Source: Flavobacterium zepuense (lineage in GTDB: Bacteria > Bacteroidota > Bacteroidia > Flavobacteriales > Flavobacteriaceae). From it: a stretch of 64,000 nucleotides of DNA. Below are positions 26,008 to 33,553 of the stretch, one piece after another. Position numbers and translations under genes: made by a program. The notes beneath the pieces are model-generated. The model did not search any database. It was not told the DNA's origin and saw only the letters and a program-made list of their open reading frames with translations. The stretch is taken from NCBI RefSeq assembly GCF_007097145.1, contig NZ_VJVZ01000011.1, positions 1 through 64,000 of the forward strand, written 5' to 3'. Every line of letters begins with the position of its first letter. Positions within the stretch are counted from its first letter, which is position 1.

Positions 26008-28062
26008 ATGAAGTTCAGGAAAACGAAAGCCTTAATTACCCTGCCGGAATTCTTCAAAATTAATTTTGATGATAACAACCTATGGGAATATAAGGCCAAT
26101 GAGGTAGATCTTTTGGCAGAGCTGGTAGATATCATTCGGCCCAAACACCCCGAAACCGCCCTGCCTACCAATTTAGAAGAATTATTATCACTGCTAAAAA
26201 ACAACGAACGCTACCGTAACGGGCTGTCGTTCTATATAAAAGGCCTTTTAAGCAATAAAAAATTCAGTAAAATACTAACCGATGCCGGTATACTTGCCGA
26301 TGCCGATTTCTTTTTTGAGGTGCGCAAACGCATGCTTGCCAAAATATTACCCGACCAGCCGCTGCAAGACACGCTGGAATATGTGCTCAACCAGGTGTTC
26401 TTTAAAAAATCAGACCCCATATGGCTTAACACCATACCAATGTACCAACTGGAAGAGCTTTTTGTGGCATTACAGTTTCGGTCGCTATATGATTCAGGGG
26501 AGAATAACAGCCCTCTTGCCGAACTGATCTTTGCTATGGAAGTGCTTATTCACCGTTTTGCAGGCCGCGCCCTTGAGACTGATGTGATACAAATGGTACC
26601 TGAGTATGAAAACCGTGAAAGCCCGTTCCTGGCGATACAAAAGGAATTCGCCCTGCTTACAGAAAGGCTTATGGAGGAGCGCCTTAACTATGTTTCGCCC
26701 GATGATCTTGGCTACCGCCAGCTTTTGGTACTACAGCACCAGTGTATCGACTACGTAAAGGCTGCTTTTAAGAACAGTGAGAAGTTTGGGATATCGCTTA
26801 GGGTTAACCAAAACCTGCTGCGCATACAGCAACAGTTAGAGCGCCTTGGGGTTTTGCTGCCCCTGCTTGCCGTTGCCGATACCGGCGAAGCACACCGCGA
26901 CACCATTCGCCTGTCGCTTAGCCTTATTACCTACAATTGCGATAAAAATAATGTGCGCAAGCTTATTAACGAGAGCACGCAGCTACTATCGTATGAGGTT
27001 ACCCAGCACACCGCCAATACCGGCGAGCATTATATTACCAAAGACCGCTGGGAGTATTTCCGGATGTTTTGGAATGCCAGTGGCGGCGGAATTATAGTGG
27101 GCATATTGTGTATTATAAAGGTGTTTTTAGGTAGGATTGATACCAGCGCCTTTGGGCATGCCTTTTTTTACAGCATGAACTATTCGCTGGGCTTTATTGC
27201 TATTTATGTTATGGGTTTTACGCTGGCTACCAAACAGCCCGCCATGACCGCCGCCGCATTGGTACGCGCCCTGGAAGCCGACCGTAAAAAACAGGATGTA
27301 CAGGCTGCCGAAAAACATATGGCTTTCGCCGAATTTTTTGCGAGGGTTTTCAGGTCGCAGTTTATTGCCTTTGTGGGTAATGTTATAGTGGCGTTTCCCG
27401 TGGCGTGGCTGGGAATCTGGCTTATAGACATTATTTTTAAATACAACCTGGCGCTTACCAAGTGGTACCATTTAGTGACCGATTTAAGCCCTATACATTC
27501 GCCTGCCATATTGCACGCGGCTATTGCGGGTGTTTTCCTGTTTCTATCCGGTATTATTGCCGGTAGCGTTGCCAACCGCGACAAATACCGCCATGTATAT
27601 TACCGCATTCAGGAACATCCGCTGATTAAAAAGAGCTTCGGGCGCATACGTGCCCAAAAGTTGGCCAAACTCTACGAAAAAAAGTGGGCGGGTATTATCT
27701 CTAACTTTTGGTTTGGGGTATTTATGGGCAGTACAGCCTCTATAGGTATCTTTTTAGGCCTGGATATCGATATCCGCCACATCACCTTTGCCAGTGGTAA
27801 CCTTGCCCTTGCCCTTTACGGTGCCAACTACAATATTTCTACCGAGCTTTTGGTTTGGGGTGTTGTGGGTATAGGTGTAATTGGGCTGGTAAACTTTTTG
27901 GTAAGTTTTGGGCTGTCCATGGGGCTGGCGTTCCGTTCGCGTAACATTCCGTTTTATGAGCTTGGGCCGATTGCAAAAGCAATATGGAAACACTTTAAGC
28001 GCAAGCCGGGCTCGTTTTTCTTTCCCAGTTTTAGGAAGGCATCAAGTGCTGTGGAAGAGTAG
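26008..28062 (+). CDS. Gcr-family ('site-specific recombinase') multi-pass membrane protein
   Basis: A 684-aa protein of the family named after gonococcal Gcr (SpecificRecomb). The N-terminal half (~1-350) is soluble and helical. The C-terminal half carries about six hydrophobic helices (from ~355 to ~660; for example GGGIIVGILCIIKVF and LGFIAIYVMGFTLA). No Ser or Tyr recombinase catalytic motif is visible, so the historical name is doubtful; the sequence reads as a membrane protein. Stand-alone gene just after the broken NlpE-like gene. Confidence 0.8.
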   Translation: MKFRKTKALITLPEFFKINFDDNNLWEYKANEVDLLAELVDIIRPKHPETALPTNLEELLSLLKNNERYRNGLSFYIKGLLSNKKFSKILTDAGILADADFFFEVRKRMLAKILPDQPLQDTLEYVLNQVFFKKSDPIWLNTIPMYQLEELFVALQFRSLYDSGENNSPLAELIFAMEVLIHRFAGRALETDVIQMVPEYENRESPFLAIQKEFALLTERLMEERLNYVSPDDLGYRQLLVLQHQCIDYVKAAFKNSEKFGISLRVNQNLLRIQQQLERLGVLLPLLAVADTGEAHRDTIRLSLSLITYNCDKNNVRKLINESTQLLSYEVTQHTANTGEHYITKDRWEYFRMFWNASGGGIIVGILCIIKVFLGRIDTSAFGHAFFYSMNYSLGFIAIYVMGFTLATKQPAMTAAALVRALEADRKKQDVQAAEKHMAFAEFFARVFRSQFIAFVGNVIVAFPVAWLGIWLIDIIFKYNLALTKWYHLVTDLSPIHSPAILHAAIAGVFLFLSGIIAGSVANRDKYRHVYYRIQEHPLIKKSFGRIRAQKLAKLYEKKWAGIISNFWFGVFMGSTASIGIFLGLDIDIRHITFASGNLALALYGANYNISTELLVWGVVGIGVIGLVNFLVSFGLSMGLAFRSRNIPFYELGPIAKAIWKHFKRKPGSFFFPSFRKASSAVEE

Positions 28063-28100
28063 GAGGGCTGGCAATACTAAAACGTAGCCTTTACCATCTA

Positions 28101-28877
28101 TCATTCACATCCTTTATTAAAAGTATCCCAGTCAAATGCTACACCTTCAGGATATTTCTTTTTAAGGCGGGTTGCTATGCTATCTTCCACTACTTTAAAA
28201 TCAAAGCCGTAAATCTCCCTAAATTTAGCGTAGCCACCTATCCATAAATGCTTAAATTTTTCCATACCATAGGTTTCCATGAGGTAGCTAACAAGGTAGG
28301 CGCTTTGGGTATACGTAATCATATCGTTATAGCCACCGCTCCAAAAATTGTTGGCTAAGTCGGCAGCAGGTATCAATTTACCGCTTTGCATGTAATAACG
28401 GTAAATTTGCTCTAAACTGTAAGGGCTGCACGTGCCGCCGGCATAGGTGGCAAGGCCTTCATTGAGCCACGGTTCGGCATTATGTCCCCACTTTTGCATG
28501 GCAATCATGTGCATCATTTCATGCTTTACAGGCGAGTTTTTTAACTTTAGCACCGAGTAAAATTTAGGCAACGGGTACATAGCCATTCCCTGTGCTGCCA
28601 TACCGGTAAGTTTAAGCATCTCATCGCGCGAGCTTAAAAATTCGATATCCATCTTATATTCAAAATCCTTTTCGCGTATAAGTTCAAGGTTTTCTTTAAC
28701 CGAATCGCGGCATAATTTTATGTAGGCTTCCCTTTCGGTTAACGATATACTCTCCGGGAAATAATAGGTAATGTTATCTATAGTAGTAACGTTGCGGATG
28801 TTTTGGCTCCATCCCTGGGCATAAAGGTTTAGGCAAAATAACAGCGATGTAAAAACAAGGAGCGTAGTTTTTTTCAT
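28101..28877 (-). CDS. Secreted gluzincin-like metallopeptidase (peptidase MA-like)
   Basis: A 258-aa protein starting at MKKTTLLVFTSL (28877); the 14 codons upstream are ignored because the signal peptide begins here (cut near LYA|QGW). HEMMH (~120) with WLNEGLATY about 20 residues later forms the HExxH plus Glu zinc site of gluzincins. Likely acts outside the cytoplasm on an unknown peptide substrate. Confidence 0.75.
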   Translation of the reverse strand: MKKTTLLVFTSLLFCLNLYAQGWSQNIRNVTTIDNITYYFPESISLTEREAYIKLCRDSVKENLELIREKDFEYKMDIEFLSSRDEMLKLTGMAAQGMAMYPLPKFYSVLKLKNSPVKHEMMHMIAMQKWGHNAEPWLNEGLATYAGGTCSPYSLEQIYRYYMQSGKLIPAADLANNFWSGGYNDMITYTQSAYLVSYLMETYGMEKFKHLWIGGYAKFREIYGFDFKVVEDSIATRLKKKYPEGVAFDWDTFNKGCE

Positions 28878-28975
28878 GGTATAATTGTGGTTTATACTAT
28901 AACTACATATTATAAACAATTAGTATTTGCTGCACGGATAATTTTACGTTACCGCAAACTGCGACTGATCACTAA

Positions 28976-29965
28976 TTACTTTCCACCATCCTTAGCAGGA
29001 AACATAAACGATACCACAACCGCGCCTAATAAGATACCGCCTACCACTGCTAAAGACATTGGCGACGAGATATGCACAAACGGACTTATAAGCATCTTAA
29101 TGCCTATAAATGCCAGTATTAGCGCCAGCCCGTAATGCAGCTTGCTGAACATGTACATAAAGTTGGCAAGCAAAAAGTACAGCGCCCTAAGCCCAAGTAT
29201 GGCAAAAATGTTTGAGGTGTAAAGAATAAACGGATCGTTTGGTGCAATGGCAAAAATAGCGGGGATAGAATCTACCGCAAAAATAAGGTCGGTAAATTCT
29301 ATAACGGCAACCACAACTAATAGGGGAGTGGCAAGGCGTATGCCGTTTTCCTTGATAAAAAAGCGATCGCCTTCAAAGTTTTTGGTCACTTTAAAAAAGC
29401 GGTAAATGATCTTTGCGCCGGGGCTTTTAGAAAAGTCTTTGTTCTCGTCTTCATCTTCGTGAGATGACCATGACTTAATCCCTGCAAAAATTAAAAAGAA
29501 GCCAAATAAGGAGAGTATTACGTTGATGCGTACGTTTTGCCCCAAGATGTTTATTTCGGGCAGATACGTAAGGTTTATAAGCTCTACGCCGGTAAATATA
29601 AAGATGGCCCTAAAAACCAGTGCCCCAATAATACCCCAAAACAATACCTTATGGTGCAGGTGTTTGGGTACATTAAAAAACCCAAAGACCATAATGAATA
29701 CAAAAAGGTTATCTACCGATAGGGCTTTTTCTATCCAGTAGGCGCTTTGGAATTTTGCAAAGGCATCAAAATCCATCACAAAATAAATAACGCCACTAAA
29801 TATCATGGACAAACTTATCCATACAACCGACCATGTTAAGGCTTCTTTATTGCTAACCACATGGCTGTTTTTATTAAACACCCCAAGGTCCAGCAAAAGC
29901 ATTATTACCACCGTTACACCAAATATGGCCAGTACAGCGGGATGGTTTATAAGATGGTCATGCAT
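28976..29965 (-). CDS. TerC/Alx family membrane protein
   Basis: A 329-aa multi-pass inner-membrane protein with TerC-family signatures: FWIEKALSVDNLFVF-type segment (here AYWIEKALSVDNLFVFIM, ~77-94), WGIIGALVFRAIFI and EFTDLIFAVDSIPAIFAI (~215-232), with acidic residues in helices. Members export Mn2+ in bacteria studied; 'tellurium resistance' is historical. It starts 12 bases after gpsA and is probably cotranscribed. Confidence 0.88.
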   Translation of the reverse strand: MHDHLINHPAVLAIFGVTVVIMLLLDLGVFNKNSHVVSNKEALTWSVVWISLSMIFSGVIYFVMDFDAFAKFQSAYWIEKALSVDNLFVFIMVFGFFNVPKHLHHKVLFWGIIGALVFRAIFIFTGVELINLTYLPEINILGQNVRINVILSLFGFFLIFAGIKSWSSHEDEDENKDFSKSPGAKIIYRFFKVTKNFEGDRFFIKENGIRLATPLLVVVAVIEFTDLIFAVDSIPAIFAIAPNDPFILYTSNIFAILGLRALYFLLANFMYMFSKLHYGLALILAFIGIKMLISPFVHISSPMSLAVVGGILLGAVVVSFMFPAKDGGK

Positions 29966-29977
29966 AAGTATAGCTTG

Positions 29978-30973
29978 TTAATCCAGTTTTTCGGTCAGTT
30001 TTTTAAATACCTGCTTGGCGTCGCCACCTTCGTATAAAATATTGTGTACGGCATTAATAATTGGGGTTTTGGCACCGTACTCCTGGTTGAGTTCCCAAGC
30101 GCTTTTAGCGGCATAATACCCTTCGGCCACCATGCTCATTTCCATCATGGCGCTTTTAACGGTGTAGCCCTTGCCTATCATGTTGCCAAACATACGATTA
30201 CGCGAAAATATAGAATATCCCGTAACCAGCAGGTCGCCCAGGTAGGCCGAATCGTTTATGTTACGCTTCATTTTATGCACCTTGCGGATGAATTTTTTCA
30301 TTTCGCGTACGGCGTTACTCATAAGTAGCGCCTGAAAGTTGTCGCCATAACCCAGGCCATGCGCCATACCCGCAGCAATAGCGTAAATGTTTTTAAGCAT
30401 CGCGGCATACTCGGTACCAATAATATCGTCGGATATTTTGGTTTTTATGTAATGGCTGTTGAGGTTTTTAGCCATAATGCCCGCTTTCTTTTCACTGCCG
30501 CAGGCAATGGTAAGGTATGAAAGGCGTTCTAGGGCAACCTCTTCGGCGTGGCATGGGCCTGTAATAACGCCTATATTATCATAATCTACGTTATACTTTT
30601 CATGAAAGTGTTCGCCTACAATAAGGCTCGTTTCGGGCACGATGCCTTTAATGGCCGAAAAGATAACTTTATCCTCTAGGCTTACCGTTAGTTTTTCCAG
30701 CTCGGTGCTTAAAAACGCCGATGGTATGGCAAAAATAACGTAATCGGCATAAGCTACAGCCTCGTTAATATCGTTAGTTAAGATAAGTTTTTTAGTATCA
30801 AACTCAACAGAGCTAAGGTAGTTGGGGTTGTGTTTCTGGAGTTTTAAATGTTCTATAGCATACGTGTTGCGCATGTACCAGGCTATTTGGTTTACGTTTA
30901 CGCAGAGCATTTTAGCTATTGCCGTTGCCCAGCTTCCGCCGCCTATAACTGCGAACTTAGGTGTATTACTCAT
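29978..30973 (-). CDS. gpsA: NAD(P)H-dependent glycerol-3-phosphate dehydrogenase
   Basis: A 331-aa protein: Rossmann motif VIGGGSWATAIAKML (~8-22), SAIKGI (substrate region), GPCHAEEVAL and the catalytic Lys region AAMLKNIYAIAAGMAHGLGYGDN. It makes sn-glycerol-3-phosphate for phospholipids. The start at 30973 was chosen, because the longer frame would contain the promoter element TACTTTTG (31013-31020). Confidence 0.93.
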   Translation of the reverse strand: MSNTPKFAVIGGGSWATAIAKMLCVNVNQIAWYMRNTYAIEHLKLQKHNPNYLSSVEFDTKKLILTNDINEAVAYADYVIFAIPSAFLSTELEKLTVSLEDKVIFSAIKGIVPETSLIVGEHFHEKYNVDYDNIGVITGPCHAEEVALERLSYLTIACGSEKKAGIMAKNLNSHYIKTKISDDIIGTEYAAMLKNIYAIAAGMAHGLGYGDNFQALLMSNAVREMKKFIRKVHKMKRNINDSAYLGDLLVTGYSIFSRNRMFGNMIGKGYTVKSAMMEMSMVAEGYYAAKSAWELNQEYGAKTPIINAVHNILYEGGDAKQVFKKLTEKLD

Positions 30974-31012
30974 CTTTAGTTTAGTAGTTTGTTTTCCATT
31001 GCCAAAAGTACT

Positions 31013-31020
31013 TAAAATTG
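31013..31020 (-). promoter_or_regulatory. -7 element (TACTTTTG) for gpsA-terC
   Basis: An exact TAnnTTTG match on the minus strand, 39 bases before the gpsA ATG. Confidence 0.45.
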
Positions 31021-31377
31021 ACATACTTTCTAATAAACCTATCTAATTGTAAGTTAACGCCTTAAATAACATTAACATTTTTTTATGATAGTTTATACAA
31101 TGATGTATGCCTCCTGCCGTTATTCTATTGAATTTTGTTTATAATTCTCAGGATTATTACAAGGTTAGTTAAATTTTTTGTTTTTGGTGTTTTAAAAGGC
31201 ATTCATGTTTTACGTGGATGCCTTTTATAGTTTAATAAAGTTACTAAAAACGATGTAGTGGTTGTATAAAGTAATGTTAAGTGTGATTTATGTGCAGAAT
31301 AACAAAAATGTATTTGCCTGTAAAATATGCTTAAAAAGCTAAAACATTTTCTTTTGTCTCAAAATAAAGAGATTTTA
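31021..31377. other. Non-coding gap with one hairpin
   Basis: An AT-rich gap between two minus-strand genes. The only clear structure is AAAAGGCAT...ATGCCTTTT (31197-31225 region), a perfect 9-bp stem followed on the plus strand by tatagttt. No recognisable gene was found; a 19-codon frame near 31085 is not supported. Confidence 0.5.
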
Positions 31378-31833
31378 CTAAACCAATTTCCTCAACTGCA
31401 ACATAATCCCTAAATGTATTGCTTCGTGGTAGTTGTTAAATGCAATAGCATCTTCTATAGTTAAAAGATCAAATCCCAGTTCGCTTTTACGCGCGTTATA
31501 AGACGTAAAAAGTCCGCTGCGGTAATCTTGCTCAGTTTTTTCCAGCGGAGCGAATAGCAGGCTTCTTATCTCCTCTGCTTCGGCTTGGGTAGCATCGCGT
31601 TCTGGTTTAGTGCCGCGCATGTAGCGTGCAATAAGTTCTTCGCTCACATTTGGCTGCTGATTGGCGCCTTTATATACTAATGCCTGCTGCGACACAATAA
31701 TATGCCCAATATGCCATATCAGGTTATTATTATGCCCTTGCGGAATTTTGTTGAGCTGTTCCAGCGTATAATTTTCAAAATACTGGTTAAATATTTCGCG
31801 GCTCTTGCGTGTAATTTTAAATTCGGTTTCCAT
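31378..31833 (-). CDS. DinB-family protein
   Basis: A 151-aa four-helix protein of the DinB_2 superfamily. Candidate metal-binding histidines lie in WHIGHIIVSQQALVY (~41-55) and NYHEAIHLGIMLQLRKL near the C-terminus. Many relatives are thiol-transferases or of unknown function. Separated from batE by a strong hairpin repeat. Confidence 0.8.
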   Translation of the reverse strand: METEFKITRKSREIFNQYFENYTLEQLNKIPQGHNNNLIWHIGHIIVSQQALVYKGANQQPNVSEELIARYMRGTKPERDATQAEAEEIRSLLFAPLEKTEQDYRSGLFTSYNARKSELGFDLLTIEDAIAFNNYHEAIHLGIMLQLRKLV

Positions 31834-31863
31834 TGATCGGTTTATGGTAGTTTAGATTATGGA

Positions 31864-31917
31864 TTACGGGTTTTGAGTTGCGGGTTGAACTCGAAACCCG
31901 CAACTCAAAACCCGTAA
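31864..31917. repeat. Near-perfect 23-bp stem hairpin (gcgggttttgag family)
   Basis: Left arm 31864-31886 and right arm 31895-31917 are exact complements around a short loop. Shorter related sequences (agttgcgggttt...) occur near 17838, 19965-19994, 23465-23526 and 46209. It lies downstream of batE and could also act as a terminator-like barrier. Confidence 0.7.
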
Positions 31918-31925
31918 CCGGTAAC

Positions 31926-32666
31926 TTATTTAAGCTCTTTAATAGCGCCGGCATCAATCCAGCCTACACTGTCATCGGCCAGTACGATCTTTTTCCAGTT
32001 ATCTACAGTTTCGGTCACATTTACTTTAGTGCCTTCGTGCAGAATAAAAGCATCCTGCGATTTAGCATTGGGTTCGCCCTTAACCGAAACCACCTCGGCA
32101 AACACAATAGCGGGGTTTTGGCGGCTGTCATGCGATTTTACATATACTGCCGCGATAATGTTTAGCACAATGCCCAACAATACAACAAACATCCCCACAA
32201 AAAAAATACGCTTAAGCAATGTAGTACCTGCAAGATAGTACCCTAAAAACAGCGCAAGGAAAAATGCAGAGAACGACACCGCTATCCACGCCCAGGTGTC
32301 GTAATGATAGCTGCCCGTAAGGTTATGCACTATTTTACCGAAGCCCACTTTAGGCGTGGCTTTAATATCATCTATCACCATTTTATTGGCAAAAGTAAGG
32401 TTAACCTCGGCATCTTTATAACCGGGGTTAAGCAGCAGTGCTTTTTCAAAATTATAAATGGAAGGGGCTACTTTATCCAGTTTATAATAAGCGTTGCCGA
32501 GGTTAAAATATACCTCAGCCGATTCTTTACCCTGTTTCAAGATACCCTCATACTCCTGTGATGCACCGTTGTAATCGGCTTTGCGGTACAGGGCGTTGCC
32601 TTTATCAAAAGACTGCGCGGCAAGCAGCTGCGTTAAAAATAATAGTATGTATGCTAAATTTTTCAT
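31926..32666 (-). CDS. batE: BatE: TPR plus SH3-like membrane protein
   Basis: A 246-aa protein: signal peptide (~1-18), two or three TPR units (AEVYFNLGNAYYKL, YKDAEVNLTFAN), two membrane helices (~125-145 and ~150-170) and a C-terminal SH3-like domain ending in DDSVGWIDAGAIKEL. Last gene of the Bat aerotolerance set. Its ATG overlaps the stop of the GxxExxY gene (ATGA), an unusual upstream partner. Confidence 0.88.
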   Translation of the reverse strand: MKNLAYILLFLTQLLAAQSFDKGNALYRKADYNGASQEYEGILKQGKESAEVYFNLGNAYYKLDKVAPSIYNFEKALLLNPGYKDAEVNLTFANKMVIDDIKATPKVGFGKIVHNLTGSYHYDTWAWIAVSFSAFFLALFLGYYLAGTTLLKRIFFVGMFVVLLGIVLNIIAAVYVKSHDSRQNPAIVFAEVVSVKGEPNAKSQDAFILHEGTKVNVTETVDNWKKIVLADDSVGWIDAGAIKELK

Positions 32667-33046
32667 TGTAATGTTCCGTTTATAACCCTTTTTATTCCAT
32701 CCTTAATGAGGCGGACATTAAAATTTATTAAATAACCCAATTTACAATCTGATAATTTAAGGTAGGTAAGAAGCTGGGCCAAATGGATATCTTTCAGCTC
32801 TTCTACTGTTTTGATCTCAATTATAAATTTATGTTCAACCATTATATCTATACGATAGCCAAGTTCTAATTTAACTTCGTCATAATATAGTGGCATTGCT
32901 TTTTCTTTTTCTACAAAGAGTCCTTTATTATGTAATTCGTAACATAAACATTCGCAATAGGCACTTTCTAATAATCCCGGACCTAACTTTTGATGTACCT
33001 TTAAAGCGCTTTCAAACACTATTTTTGCAATTTCGTTTTCTGTCAC
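32663..33046 (-). CDS. GxxExxY protein (PD-(D/E)xK-like) inserted in the bat operon
   Basis: A 127-aa protein with the family motif GPGLLESAYCECL (~22-34) and a nuclease-like core: Asp in YRIDIMVEHKFIIEIKTVEE with EIK at the end, as in PD-(D/E)xK enzymes. Biochemical role unknown. The start is GTG at 33046. Its stop overlaps the batE ATG by four bases (ATGA). Directly upstream lie about 480 bases of repeats that extend to the end of batD. The gene and repeats look like an insertion into a normally continuous batD-batE pair. Confidence 0.85.
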   Translation of the reverse strand: MTENEIAKIVFESALKVHQKLGPGLLESAYCECLCYELHNKGLFVEKEKAMPLYYDEVKLELGYRIDIMVEHKFIIEIKTVEELKDIHLAQLLTYLKLSDCKLGYLINFNVRLIKDGIKRVINGTLQ

Positions 33047-33077
33047 TTTTCTATAATTTTTTTACCACAGTGTGATT

Positions 33078-33553
33078 TTTTACCACAAAGACACAAAGGT
33101 TTTTCACTAAGATCACAAAGTTATTTTTGAACACACAACGGACAACCTTGTTGTCTACAAAGAACACAAAGCTGTCCGGCAAAGCCTTGTGTTCTTCAGG
33201 TTGTTTACAACCTGTAATCTTAGTGCCTATACAGCTTTGTACTTCTTTGTGTAAACATTGTGTCGCGTAGCGCTTGTGGTTAAATTTTACCACAAAGGCA
33301 CAAAGCTTTTACGAACAGCTTAGTTTTCTTCAGGTTGTAAAACAGCCTGTCTTCTTTAGTGTCTACACAGCCTTGTGCTTCTTCATTTAAACCTTGTATC
33401 GCGTAGCGCTTGTGGTTGAATTTTACCACAAAGACACAAAGGTTTTTCACTAAGATCACAAAGTTATTTTTGAGCACACAACGGACAACTTTGTTGTCTA
33501 CAAAGAACACAAAGCTGTTCGGCAAAGCCTTGTGTTCTTCAGGTTGTTTACAA
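33078..33553. repeat. Three repeat units of the 'cacaaagacacaaag' family
   Basis: Unit 1 is 33078-33284, unit 2 (diverged, shorter) 33285-33420 and unit 3 (partial) 33421-33553. The first 133 bases of unit 1 match unit 3 with about three differences, at a spacing of 343. Unit 3 covers the stop codon of batD. Two open frames here (33051-33293 and 33280-33525, minus) encode repetitive 'LCVFVVK' peptides and are judged spurious. A related copy lies at 46376-46538. Confidence 0.85.

Noticed and set aside
28976-29965. Tellurite-resistance gene
   Set aside because: TerC alone, without other ter genes, is better read as a metal-homeostasis membrane protein.
33051-33525. Two small minus-strand ORFs upstream of the GxxExxY gene
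   Set aside because: They are translations of the repeat units (repeated LCVFVVK peptides), with no start signals or protein-like composition.
33078-33553. CRISPR-like array
   Set aside because: Units are 133-207 bases, not short regular repeats with unique spacers, and no cas genes are near.
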